NCBI GenBank assembly: GCA_011009095.1 | Contig: VTPC01091063.1 | Location: forward strand, 130,326 to 194,325 | Direction of reading: 5' to 3' | Length of the DNA stretch: 64,000 nucleotides | Origin: Ignelater luminosus | Lineage: Eukaryota > Arthropoda > Insecta > Coleoptera > Elateridae | Shown: positions 1 through 13,700 of the stretch, piece by piece | How the letters are laid out: every line of letters begins with the position of its first letter | Position numbering within the stretch: position 1 is the first letter of the stretch | Program-made: the position numbers and the translations under genes | Notes under the pieces: generated by a model | Databases searched by the model: none | The model's input: only the letters and a program-made list of their open reading frames with translations | What the model was told of the DNA's origin: nothing

Positions 1-652
1 AGACGGCAATCAACTTTTTTTGCTTAAATGACATGATACATTTTTTGTTTTTCTATTAAATAGAGAACCTTCTTCTTCCTAGATATATAAATATACGAAT
101 ATTTGTATAACAAAAAACACAGTAGACATTGGAAATTTTATGATTATATAAAAGATATCCTACTGGCGATTAGGCTTGAACTATGGTTTCAACAAGATGG
201 AGTCTCTCCTCATAAATAAAAATAAATGTTTGGAACATATTAAATTTTAAACTTGGAAACAACTGGTTAGCAAATAGTGGCCAGCTAGGTAGCCTGACTT
301 GTCAGTTGTAGAGTTCTTTGTATGAGGGTGCATCAAGTAATAAGTCTCTGCTCCATTATTTGCAATACACAGCTACATCTCTAGCTTTGCCCGAATAATA
401 GCCTTAACTTGTTGATTGATGCATTCCTAAATAGGGCCGAAGGATAGAGCTACCATTTGCCATATTTGAAATTTAAAGTATTGGAACGTTTCTTCCTTGA
501 TATTGCCCTTCTTCAATAAATATTTATTTATTTCAAAATTTTGTAATGTAAGACTATAATATTTTTTATATTCAGAAAAGGAAAAGATTCTCTATTTAAT
601 AGATAAACAAAAAATGTATCATGCCATTTAAAAAATAAAAAGCTGACTACCG
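1..652 (+). mobile_element. Decayed mariner/Tc1-like element with long inverted arms, cut by window start
   Basis: The first ~75 bases and bases ~588-645 are inverted copies of each other: both arms contain a run close to CATGATACATTTTTTGTTT followed by CTATTAAATAGAGAA. Between them, near 182-212, the + strand can be read as W-F-Q-Q-D-G-V-S-P-H, the second catalytic Asp region of mariner transposases (usual form QQDGAPPH). Near 290-345 it reads S-P-D-L-S-V-V-E-F-F-V, corresponding to the usual SPDLTPLDFFLW block. Stops interrupt both, so the copy is dead and strongly shortened (about 650 bp against about 1.3 kb). The left end may lie before base 1. The superfamily call is inference from these two blocks; the subfamily is not resolved. 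Confidence 0.6.
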
Positions 653-3600
653 CTCCCTAGAGTGAAAACACAACATCAAAATTTCATATTCATCATATTG
701 TGTCATTAATCTTTATCCAGGGTTTTTTGCTCTATCTTAAGAAAGATACACGATTGGTCCTGTTTGTATATCGACTTTGACCTGAAATACTTTAGAAGCA
801 GTTAATTAATAGACATATTAACTCAAAAGTAATCAGGAATCATCATACGCAAGCTTAAGTAATTCAAGGAAATACATACGGCCAGATGATTCTGATGGAT
901 ACGGTTTTGGCTACTTTTAGCTGAGTCACATGATCAGAATAAACCTGTACGTCTGTTTAGGTGCACTACCGTAGTAAAACCTTGCCCTACGCAAAGACTC
1001 AAAACAGCCGTGACTTAAACCGTTAGAGATGACTACACTACCATATTTAAAACGAAGACACAACCCTAATCTTCTGCCATCAAAGTAAAATGTTCAGATA
1101 CTCGTACTGAAAGATGTAATTGACTTTTCGGCTTCTGTGGTACACAGTATGACTTTTGCATGCTATAATACTTACCTTCGGGTGGGCTGATTTAAACATT
1201 TTATCAGTGCAGATAGACACACCAATAATTTGTTCAAATTCAAATACTTGTCTCAAAATTATTCTTATTAATTTATAAAGTCGATGTTTTCTTACCTTGA
1301 TAAGAAGGTTGCTCTCTCTTTTCAACAGATAACTTATAGGATAGTTTTACTTATAGATACTAAATATGGCATTTGATAACCCTGCCTAAAGCGCAAGGGA
1401 AATCACTCCAGACTTAAAGTTTAGAAGATGCCCAAAAAGTGCTGTCAGGTTTTTTGATAGCTTGTATGAAACCTACTTATTTTTATTTGCCCATGGTATC
1501 AAACCTCTTTATAAGGGAGCTTTTCCACATAAAGTTCCTAGCAATTAAAAGTTGAAAGATAAAGTATACTTTAGCCAGAAACTTACTTGAAAATCAGAAA
1601 ATGTCATACTGAAGATCATTAATTATACTGAACTTTTTTAAGAGAACAAATGAAGACTGAAATATGAAGAAGTTGTTTGACTTGTAAATGAACCCAAAAA
1701 ACCTTGTTTCTTCAATATCTTTAAAATTATGCAAAATATCCAAATGAGATTTTCTGCCTGGTTGTCTACCTTTCTATGGATTTTTATGCAGATATTTCTG
1801 TCGTGTTGGAGATATAAAAAGAGAAGAATTAGTCTTAGTTTTGATCTACGAATTTTCTGTATGAATACTTGTGTTTATTTCAAAGACACGTAGTAGATAA
1901 ACCTCCATAGATCATTCTTTACCTCTCCGGTTACCTGCTGTGCCTCTCTTTGTTCTTTGCCTGTTTTGGCCAACTCCTTAGCAAAAGTGGAAAAATCGAT
2001 TCAAGCAATAAAGCTTAACCCTTTTCTTTGCAAGGTAACTGTTTAAACCAACCTTTTGTAGCTACAAAGGTTTCATATCTTTCTAAAACATGGAAAGACA
2101 CTGTTTGATCTTTTTTTGCAATTTGGGCATCGAAGATCTGTGTCTACAAATGTTAATCATGAATGTTTTCTTAATGTACAGTGACCAGTTAAGTTACTTA
2201 AAGTTTTAAACAAGAGCATTGCTTCATTATGGGTCATGTAGGCCGGTTCTAATCTTCAAGAAGATTCTAAATGCAGAACATTTCCAGCGTAAATTAAAAT
2301 AACCTCCTTCTTCATTACAAAATGACTTTGTTGAGTGACAAACTGAAAGGAGACCAAAACGTACTTTTTGGTTCTCTTTGTTAAAAACAAGTAGAAACGT
2401 GTTCAATAGTTGCTAGCTTATTTTATCTATCTATTAATTTGGTAGCGAACTAGGTCTATGCCTATTTGCTCAAGGTCGGATGGAATAGTAGACTAGGTTG
2501 AAATACAGCCCACAATCAGTTGAAAAAGTATTGTCTACGGATATAAAATTAATTATTTTTACTTTAAACTATTTAGTTACTTATAATTGACTATCGACTT
2601 ATACAGGGTGTCGTCTTTTAGCCAACCTTTCCAAGACTGAGCTGATTGGTTTCACCAGATAGAGGAAAATAGACGACTTTAAAAATTCCGTACTGTATGA
2701 TATTGGTAATTGCTTATCACTGAAGTTATAATCAAACTGATAGCAACTTTTTGCTGAATTTGTTGCTAGATAAAATTCTCAAAGAATATCCTTAGTAAAT
2801 TTCAATTTTAAGTCTCAGTATGGCTGAGTGGTCTGATGGCTCAGTAGGGAATAAACTACTACTGCCCTATAGGAATAGTTAAAATTCCAAACCTAGTTTA
2901 TCTGGACATTATCGTACCAAAGCGAGGGTGACATCAACAGCTTTATTGTAGTTATCTCAAATTGCTAGACCCTAAGCTATAGCTTAGCGAAGCATTGAAA
3001 TAGGTTACTTATGCTAGAATAACCCAATTGGTGCAAAATAAATTTCTTTCGTTATCCGGCTAAAATTACAGAGAAAGTACTCTTTCAGTATTCCAACTAA
3101 GGAAAGAAAGAGAGAAAATGGATGAATTTTCAACGGCACTTGCTTGTTTTGTGTACTGAGTAGTAGTACTATATCTGGAAAACCAGAGTATACCAGAAAC
3201 CAATGCTTTGGAAAATATACAACACTTTTTACGTGATCAGACGGACTAAAAACGGTCTGTTTGTTCAGAAAAACAAATTTTAATGTTTAGGAGTGCAATG
3301 ATACTTTGGATTAATTTCTCGCTAGAAAGAAAATCTGTCTTGTCTAGGATGAATTTTTCATTCTGGGAATCTTAAAGCAATAAGCCACGCCATTTTATGG
3401 CTCACGTGACACAAAAAGCAGAGACTAAAGGCTATTTAATCGGACTTAGTTTGATCAAATTGAAAGCAACTTAAATTTTATTACATATCCACAAATCAAC
3501 AGGCCACAATATCAAAGATGAACCAAAAGCATCTTGATGCTTCTTGAGGCATATTCAAAAATCTTTTGTCGTCGTGTTTTCTAAAACTTCTTTAACAGCG

Positions 3601-4512
3601 TGTAAACCTCCCAAACTGAAAGTCACGAATTATCAATCATCCATTTCTGCAACGCCCAAGGTGTATTTATATTGATTTCGAAATAAGGACCGACAAAGAT
3701 AACAACTGTTTATTATTCTTGATAAGATGGATTTCAGTTTTTCTACACCTTTGTAGTGATATAATTATTGGTAATTATAATTTAAAAAATGGAAAACTAA
3801 AATTTCTAGACCTACAGTATTGCCATTATATTTTAATCTGTTCGATGATCTTATCTTGATAATTTTTAACATTTAAATTTGTACCTTATAAATTAGAATG
3901 CTTTATCTTATTTTTCGCATCATTTATATCTGGTAAGCTACACACCAACAGTTTGTAAAACTATTAATGATAAAAATGTAAAATAATATATGGCGAATCA
4001 ACAAGAATTTCACGCCTGAAAGACAAATGAACCTTTAGGAATGAAGCATAAATTAAGAGAGAACCGCCAAGAATTTAATAAACCGCGAGAAAAGCAAGGC
4101 AATTAATAAAAACATGAAAGCATTTCCTAAATTTTTAAGTCCACTCCTTTCGTTCCCACTCTTTCTCTTCTTTCTAGTAATTTAATCTTGTTCGAGTTTC
4201 TATTAATTTCGATGTAAATTATGATCACCATTGTTCCGCCCCAGATACTACATAATCTAATTTACAAACAGTTTCGTTTTCATTTCGTTATCTACATTTT
4301 ATAAAACTTAACAAAATTAAAAAGAATGAAAACGCACTGTAATTTATTTAACTTTCTCTTGTTTCTTATAGTAATAAAAATAATAAAAGTAATAAAAGAA
4401 TGAGGTAATGTAAACAAATCTAGGTTTATTAGTTAGTGCTTATTTGTCATTGACACTCTTACAGTTTTTTGCAAAAACAGTCTTTTACATTTTACTTTTT
4501 TTTGTTTTTTAG
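653..4512. other. Non-coding sequence upstream of the first visible calpain exon
   Basis: No exon was recognised here. The missing N-terminal exons of the calpain gene would be expected in or before this stretch, and I saw no calpain-like block ending one base into a Gly codon next to a splice donor. A solitary ACAGGGTG transposon-end motif sits near 2605. A tRNA-like stretch with an A-box-like TGGCTGAGTGG lies at 2811-2895. The sequence before 4512 is T-rich and serves as the polypyrimidine tract for the exon at 4513. Confidence 0.5.
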
Positions 4513-4768
4513 GAGACAGGTGGTTGGTTTCCTGTTTGGGTGTTTTATTCCTCAGTAAGGGACTATTCTATAGAGTAGTACCAGCCGATCAATCCTTTAA
4601 TAATGAACAATACGCCGGTGTATTCCGGTTTCGAATATGGTGGTGTGGAGAATGGACGGAAGTGCTTGTAGATGACCGTCTTCCTACGGTTCATGGAAGA
4701 CTTGCATTCCTTCAGACACAACATTCGGACCATTTTTGGCCAGGACTTCTAGAAAAGGCCTATGCGAA
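4513..4768 (+). CDS. CalpC: Calpain exon: protease core subdomain with Cys-to-Arg change
   Basis: The acceptor TTTTTTAG lies just before 4513 and the donor GTGAGT starts at 4769. The reading begins two bases into a Gly codon and gives G-D-R-W-L-V-S, then the conserved R-V-V-P-A-D-Q-S-F, G-E-W-T-E-V-L-V-D-D-R-L-P-T and L-L-E-K-A-Y-A-K blocks of the calpain core. The usual active-site Cys after G-D is Arg. The split AAA codon joins exactly to the exon at 22717, giving A-K-L-H-G-S-Y-E-A-L, a canonical calpain run. Confidence 0.9.
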
Positions 4769-7700
4769 GTGAGTTCTTTAACACCTTTATGTTGTTGTTT
4801 TTTATTCAAATTATCTTAAACTATACAAAAGATTTAATAGCAGTCCTGTTACGTTTTACAAATTGGAGGCTTATAATTACGTTTCAGAATGTGTTACGTA
4901 AATTAATGTTTCTAAGAAAAATTCGTTATGTATACATGAGAAAAAGAGAGGTAAAATTATATGGTTGCGTGGTTTTTTCCTCCCAAATCTGTCATTGTTT
5001 TTTAAGTTAAAAGAAGTAACAAAATGTGTTTTAAGATTAATGAAATATAAAATTAAATTTTATAGTTAGTGCTGACTTGCATTAGTAAATGTAAAAGTTA
5101 ATTTGACGTGGAAAAAGCTCTATCTCAATGTGTATTATTAGGTGCGTATTATGTGTAGTATTTAATCGGTCAACTTTCACCGTGTAAGTAAGTGGCCATT
5201 ATAAGAACTTAAGTGTACCAAAACAATTATTATTAAAAAAAAAGTTTTCTTTGTAACCATTTGTAATAACAATGCTAGTCTCTTTCTTTAATTTCTTCTT
5301 TCATTGATAGTATTTGCTGCAAGACGTTCATTCTCAGTTGTATAGTAAATCTCTATAATCATTTCTATTCAATGCGGATACAAATTATGAAACATCCAAT
5401 ACAAGTTTTATAAAATTTAGAGTTTCAAAGTTGTGAAATTGTGAAATCTGCTTACGTTTTGTTTTACATGAATTCTCATCACCTTAAACGGTTTTCGTGT
5501 CATTTACATATAGTAGTCTGTCCTAAAAAACAAACTAAAAAGTCTACTAATGGTTATTCTGTGCGTAACTGCAAAAGAGAACCCACAGACAATACCATAA
5601 TCACAAATTACATTTTAATATATTTTCCATCAGCCGGAATTCTTACTGTGAAAATACCCCAGTTTTATATGCAATGTTTATTTTGCAATCTCTGATTAGA
5701 TTTCTACATAAAGACAGTTGAGATAATTATATGTTAATAATTAATTAGGAACTAATTTAAATAATACTCTTTTTGTTGGTCTGTTAATCGATATAAATGA
5801 AAGAAATTAATACAAGAACAACGAGACTATTATTGTTAATAAGATAAGATTTATAAAAAACCAAACGCTAATCTTTGCAGATATTAATAGAGATGCAAGA
5901 AATTATAACATTTTTTGGTTTACGCGCAAGAAATTTACCGTATGCTTTCGCAAAACAGCAGATAGCGATTATTACTTTATTTACAAAGGAAGAAAGGTTA
6001 ATAAAGAAAGACGTTTTTCAGGAAAACTTGGTTTGTTAACTGAGCATGGTTTCAATCTGCGAATCGTGCTCATTTTAATACCCGATCCGGTGTGCACCCG
6101 GACAGGTTATGACGACACATTTGACTATAGTAGACAAAACAAGCAATGCTTATAATTATTTTAATAAAACAACCATGGGAGATTGCTCATGATTTAAGAC
6201 TGATTATTTATGATATTTGATAACAGGCTAGTAAATACACAAAAGGTCATCATCTCACATTGTACCTATGTTTCCTACAGACATGATTCGTGTTTAGTAG
6301 ATTAGAGCTTTCAGAGATCTTTTTAAATTCTTATTTTTTGTAGAGACCGAGTAGGAGTGCAAAACAATAGATTTGTCAAAAGGAAACATAGAACTCTCGT
6401 CCATTAACTAGAAGTTTCTAGCTCATTTTGATACCCGATCCAGTGTGTACCTGGAAAGGTTATGACAGCACATTTGACAATAGTAGACAGAACAAGCAAT
6501 GATTCGTGTTTAGTAGGTCAGAGCTTTCATGGATCTTTTCAAATTTCTATCTTCTTAGAAACTGAATAGGAGTGCAAAACAATACTGTTTGTCAAAAGGA
6601 AACATAAGATTTTCGTCTATTAACTAGAACTTTCTATATGGGTGTCTAATTCGAATCTATTGGAGTATCCACTATCTAAGTTGCGTTTAAACAGCAGAAC
6701 TCTTTTACAGGCCTACCAATAGTCTACTATTTAAAATCTATAGAATATTCATGTTTAAACACGCTTTAGTTTTAACTGACACTTCAAAGAGTCTTCAGGA
6801 ATATTAATTACAACTCGGAATTTTTGAAAATGTAGCTGTACTCGCTGATTATTGCAATCTGTGGGTTCTCACGTCTGAAAGAACAGATTTAAGAACGTTC
6901 CAAAGAGATTTCCAGACTTGTCTATATACAAAATTCTCGCACTCGGATACAGATTGACTCCTTCTCAAGAGATCTAGAAGACTTGCAACGAACCGAAACA
7001 AAGTATTTTGATGTACGGAAATCTAATTTCTTTCTTGACGTGATGTCTAGTGCTAGTGATGACGTATTAGTCTTTGAATTTTTTTTCGTTTTCTAGCTAA
7101 ATTGACCACGTTTATTTTAAACGATTAATAGTTCTGCGTAGTGCTCTGATGTATCAAAAAGTCGTCGGTTGTGGTTTTTTCGTGCCCGCATTTTTCTCTT
7201 AAGCTCCGCTTCGACTGGTATTCTCTTTTTTCCTAGCGCTGCTCGTTGGACACTGATGCTTTGAGAAGGGACTGGTCTATTACCGTCAGGTGTAGCCTGT
7301 TCTATTACCGTCGAGTGTAGACTGTTTTTGCTCTCTTGGTGTCTCTTCTACTTGGCCTCTATAGCGCAAAATGTGAAGACCAAGTCCTGAGAAAAGTCGA
7401 TTGAGCCTAAAACAACACTAAAATCAAAAACATCATGTCAATACGACAGGCCATCTCATTCACCAACCTGCAAACTCTTCTAGCGATAGCTAATCAGTTA
7501 AATATTAATTAATTAATTAATAATGATAATAACTCTTACTGCCGATTTTACCGCTTTCGTCGCAATCTTTCAATAATTTAAGTTAGAAGACTCCATTTAT
7601 CCGCATTGCTGCATTTGATAACTATTTCCGTACATTGAGGAATCAAAGAGCTCAAAACAGGTAACAAACATAACGATGATTATTTTCTCATGCAAGGTTC

Positions 7701-10700
7701 TCACACCTATTAGTTGAAACTAGAGAACAATGGTGCTGGTAGGTATATGTCATTTTGACAGAGTTGATGTTGAATGACGACGATCTCCGCGACATCAACA
7801 GAAGTGCAATCTAAGATTATTGTTAGTCCAAGTAATGAGGCAGTAATTGGTGGAAGTATGACTCTACCTTCTGGGTTTGTTCTGCACATGTCCTTCAAAG
7901 TAATCTTTTTCTTGACTTGGTCCAATGCAGTTAGGACCCAAAAGAGCAGCAGTCCTGCTTTCACCAAGGTGTCAAGAGGTGGCTTAACCAAACAAATTAC
8001 TCTGGGGAATAAGGCAGGTCACCGCTACGCGTGCGATAGAGATCGAGGAAATAGCGACCTCTCTAGGAACTGGTCATTCGAAAACTGGTTGTTCGGGAGC
8101 GAAGAGTTCCATTCTACACTAGGTTTGTCCTTTTGCAGAAAACACCCAATCTAGACCAGAGGAGGTCAATAGATAATCCACATGTGCGATATACATGCGT
8201 AATCACTACTTAACGAGGTAGAATCTAATCAACATCAATGTTCGTTGGAAATTCGTAAATGATACTGAGTTTCATCCTTTCCAGCAACGAGATGGCAGAA
8301 ATTTGTACGCGGAATTTCTGTTCCTTCATTACACCTATAACTTAGTAAGATAAAAACAGTTAGTTCTGTTTTTAAGTCTGTGCGAAACGCGGTTAAACCT
8401 GGAAGTGACGATAAACACCACAAGGGACCTAGAGTCTACCAATGTCCCTACTCGAAAATCAGAGTGATGGAATTTAAGTGCTCATACCCTGAGACCGATC
8501 TTTGTGAGAAAAGATTTTCTGTCTTCTTTACAAATTAACAAATTCAAACCAGACACAACGATAATTTACTAGGTAACGAATAGAATTTATGCGGACAGGC
8601 GAATATGCATCGATGACAAACTGAAATGACCGCAGAATGACGGTTTCCATTGAACAACTCAAATAGCTGGTCTGAGAAAGTGAAGTAACGCGATAGTAAG
8701 AAATGAAAACAATTTTTTTTTAAATTTTGGACGCAGGACGCGTTCCACAAGATAAGTACAAAAAAAATCTTTCTATGTTAGATTGGGTGTAGATTTGGAA
8801 ACGGACAGAATTATGTATTTTCCAGTGGTGTAACTCATTTATTTGAATATAGCTGTTTTTCCGCTCCTGGAGGAAATGATCAAGACATAAATCACTTGAA
8901 TAGTATACGCTTCATAGTGATAATCACGTAACAAGATCATGCCTATAAGTTGTCTATCGTTCTTGTGATACCGAGAAAACGAGAAGTTTTTTTTGAAACC
9001 TTTCATACTTTGTATCTTGAAAACGAAGCACTTCGGTATATGGGACTGTAAAACTTTTTTGATCTTGTGGAATACACCTTAGTTAGAGTTTAAAGACTCA
9101 CCCTGTATAATAAAGGCTTTGTTTGTTTTATTGTATTAAATAATAAATTGCAACAATTAAAGTAATACCTGTGGTAAGTAATTAATTTCCCTATTTATGA
9201 AATAAGTTAGTGTTAAGATATTAATAACAACAGTAACACAGATACCTCTAAACCGTATAAATACAGAAAATTACTTGAATTCAGTCGAATCATTCATTGT
9301 ATCTTGTTTCATGATAAATTGTTACAAGCAAAGAAACTGACCTCTTACGTCAGTCACTGTAATAAAGTTAATTTTTCATTGAATAATATTATATCATGCA
9401 GTTTTCTATTTGATAATTTATTAAGGTCGATTTTCTTTTAATGAGATATTAAGATTCTATTGGTATTTTAAAATATGCTATATATTGTGCACCAGGTTAT
9501 AAGGTAATTTTCTTATTAGATTAAAAGTGCGTAGTTTCATATCATGTAACATTTTAATGCTAATTTGTATGCGGTTCTTGCAAAACACGCACTGTTCTAC
9601 TCTACTTATTTTAAACAATAACGTTACAAAAAACAGAAAAAAAAATAGAACAAATTTAGATTTTTATTCAGAGGTTGACTGATTGTTATAGTTAAATTAG
9701 ATCCTTTTTAAAAGTTATCATAACCTTTAAATTAACAATCTTCCCAATTAACATTTAAATATGCATTTTTTATTCTGTCAACGGTAATAACACGATTCCG
9801 ACTTTTATATTCATAAAAAAGTCGACAAAATAAATTTTTTCCAGAAATTACCACTTGGCAAATCAATCAAAGATAATTACATAAAAGATTTTTTAAAGTA
9901 GGAAGAAGGTACCGTTTCACGTTACAAAAAAACTTGGATTTTTAATCTAAACCAGACGTAAGGTTTACTGTTTGCATAACTGGTGTGGTGTAATTATTTA
10001 GTTGCAAATTACCTTTTTAAATCCAGTTTTATATGAACCGTTCAGAGAAAGTTCATACCATTTGAGATTTTTTTGTAGTACTGCTTATGGTATGGGTACA
10101 GCCTTCAATCATACAGTTCCTGCGGTTATAATTTCAACATTTCTGGTTTTCATTATTAATCGACTTAGAGCATTTGTATAATAAATAATTCAGTTACTTT
10201 TAAAGTCAAGGAATTTTATTTTGAATGTGTGTAATATGCAAAAGTAACGGCGCAGCGTTACAAGTTGACTAAAATGAAAGCTTCTTTACTGCTGCAGGGT
10301 GCAAAGCAGTACGTAACTATTTATATTGGGAATATCGATGGAAGAGAACTAATTAGTAGCAGACATTATAGAATGGAAAGGGGGGCATTTTTAAGATGAA
10401 ATACTGATATATAAAGGCTTGTCAAGGTTGTTCTTTCTTTTTTTTGTAACATTAAGGTAAACACCTGCGAAACCAGGAATATTTTGTTGTAAGATTGTAA
10501 ATAAACTTCTAGTTTTCTCTTTATTTGTTTAATCGTTAAGTTGATAAAAACTGACTTTATTTTTGTTGTATTAAATACGTACTTCATTAATAAACAATTA
10601 CTTCAATCTACGAATAATTTATACAGAAAATTCTGAAAGATACCCTTTTATTTGTAAACCCTGCTTGTGCTTATTTTTAATTGCAGATTACTGACTTTTG

Positions 10701-13700
10701 AGATCGTAGATACTACCCCATCTGAAGCGCAATCGTTTATAACTTTTTTTATTAAAAGATTCTAGTTAAAAAAACCTCGTTAAAGTCTGAGTGAGTTCGT
10801 AAGATTTGTTGTTTTAATATAAATCTGATTTTACGTTAATACAGCTTTTGTTGATTAATATGTCTAAATTCTAAAAAAAGAAAGTTTGCTGAGTTACCAT
10901 GATTTCTTGTTTGCCACAATGTTGGAATTTTTAAGAAACTTGCATAACATATCTTACTTGAAAACTTATATTGGTATGACCAGAAGATACTATTATTAAC
11001 TGACTATGGACTGTTTTAGTCAATCTCGGTATTTCAGTACAAACGTGCTTATTTCTTTGGGAAACAAATAGTATATCTTAGTTAGACTTTCTATCAGACG
11101 CTTTAGTTGGCTTTATTTTTTCACAACCAGACGTTTCTGATTAATTATCAATGGAAAAGACTCAATTAAAAAAGTTAATTCAAACAGAAATAAAGCCCTG
11201 CCAGCAGTTTAGTTCAAATGTTGGAGACAGGAGTGGATCGAGGAACATCCTGAATTTGTACGGTTGGCCAACATAAATCTAGTCCATTATCAAGAAATCA
11301 TGTAATGCACACCACGATAACAAGTCCAGGTGTGAAGATCTCGTAATTAATTCTACGGTCTCTGTATATTTCTGAATACTTTGTTAATGATTTTTCCAAT
11401 ATCCACTATAGATAAACAAGATCAACCAGATTCCCGAAACAGTTAGACGCGCTTTGGACTAGAGTAATTGGCGCTTACAGCAGATTTTCTTTCGTATGGT
11501 AAACAGAGTGGTGCATGTTACACTTAATGTCAATTTCAATTGTCTTATTGGGCATGGCGCAGCTTTTAGTCACGACAGCTGCGTCTATAGCATGTTGCTT
11601 ATTTGTGCAGCTTTTCTCCGACCCTTACAAGCAGTCGTTTGCTAGAGTAAATAAGGATGACCAAGCCGTAGAAAATTTCGGCAAAGACAGTTTTAAAGAA
11701 ATGGAAACAAGGCTTAATAAACGAAAGTAACATCCGTACAGGAACTTTATTTAGTTTAGTCTTACAGTAGAAGAGAGATGTAGTGCTATAGACAAAAAGA
11801 AAGAACAGCTTAAGACCTGATTTGGCTTACGTAGCCACCAAAACTTCTTCTACTCTGGAAATGGCTATGTCGGGATCCTCTAAAGAGTCCAAGAAGTTTC
11901 TTAAACATGTTAAGATATTTTCAGCGTGTCAAAAGCCAAAAGGTTAAACGATTTTTTTACAGCTGTGAGAAATCCGGTGTTACCAAGACTTTTTATTCTA
12001 AGTACTGGTTTCAATTCTCATTGGAAAATTAACAATGGGGGCATTGAGTTGTCTAGCGACCCCTTTGTTATCCAGAGGGGACTTGAATTTAGAATAAAAC
12101 AAGAATTTGTAACCAAACGTTGGCTCGTTCATTTAGATAAACCGCTTGAACATATTTACATACGATGTGATTTACCATTATCTGTTTGTACTCCATTTAG
12201 AAAATATGTTGCCTATAATAATTAATGACTGGTAATTCAAAAATCGGAACCCAAGTTTACAAATCTCGATCTACCGTGGTACATCAAGGTGAGATCTTGA
12301 AGCATAGAAGAAAAGCAATAACCTACAGAAGTTTTAGGGGTTTTCTGTCTTTAAAAGGTTTTCTATCAAGATAGAAATGTTTGAATCAAAGGCCGAAAAT
12401 TGCTCTTTTCTGAAATAGCAAAAATTGCTGTAAGTGGAGAACGATCTAAACCTGTAACAACTACCACGGATGACAGCTGCTAAGGAGTTTTTGAGTAAAA
12501 GTCAAAACCTAAACACTTCTTACTATTTTTGTTACAACTTTATAAGGGACAGCTATCACACATTCTGACATTTACCAATGGACAAGAAGAAGTTACTACT
12601 ATCGAATTGCAAATTTCTGTGTTTATAAGATAATCAGATAATGTTTCTCATGATTTCTAAGAATTTCATTAGCTATCCGTTCTGATTAACTCGTCCCTTA
12701 TGACAGCAAAATCACTTTTTTGAGTGTTCAAAATCTTGAATTCTAATTGGTTTTCGACCTAATATGAGCTATCAAGCATCGATATCTTAGATTTCCACTA
12801 TGAGTTTTGTTTTTGTCTTGTTTTTATTGTTTTGGCGAAAGAATAAATTTGAAGAGACAGTTTCCAGTCATTCTGCCTAACTCAGCAACAGATAGAATCA
12901 TTGTAAAGGGAGTGAGGTCAGTGTTGATCTAGACGAAAATATCAAAAGCCGAGAACAAACTAAGGACTACAAAAAGTAAAACCAGCGCTAGGGTATTTAG
13001 CGCCTGTGGCAGAATTTCTTAAGGCACTTTCGTTTGGTGTGTGGTGCGTTAGTTCCAGTTGTTATCTTGGGCACGGTGGCAGTGTAGCGCCTAGTCACTG
13101 GGACAAGTTGCCTTATTTGCAGGTCTTTGTTGTTGAACTCGCAAGTTGGTTTACATCATATTAGTGAAACATAGAAAACACGTTTTCACAAACTAAAACA
13201 CTAAGGCATACTAAAATAAAATCATAATTAATATATACCAACATCCATGATATTGTACCGGAACTTTTTTTTTACTTTTCGCAGGCTGACATTTCTCAAG
13301 TTTTGATGTTTCTCTGGTATTCTTTTAAGGATTGACAACAAGTTCATACATTTAACAACTCGAATGCTAGAATTAAATTATTCGATTATATATCTGCTCG
13401 AAAGTTAGTTTTTGCCAATAAACTTCTTTTTATAGAAACTATTTCGGCTCTAGGAAGACAAGCTTCCCTAGCTCTAATCTAAAACCTAACAAAAGTGATA
13501 TGACTGACTTGACCATTACCAAAAGCTTAAAAGGAGTTTTAGAAGCAAACGAGGCTCGACCCAAAACCAACGGTTGAAACCGGACTGTGCAAAGAACTTC
13601 GATATTCGATCCAAAGCTCATAACCGAGTTGTCTTTTACATCATCTTGGGCTTTTCAGTTTAGTCAAACCACTTTTTTCCAATCTGCGGACTACATTGAT

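Noticed and set aside
1080-1325. 81-codon - strand open stretch
   Set aside because: No domain, and nothing around it indicates a gene.
7710-8154. Overlapping open stretches on both strands (93 and 126 codons)
   Set aside because: No recognisable domain, no splice-site context, and opposite-strand overlap is expected by chance.
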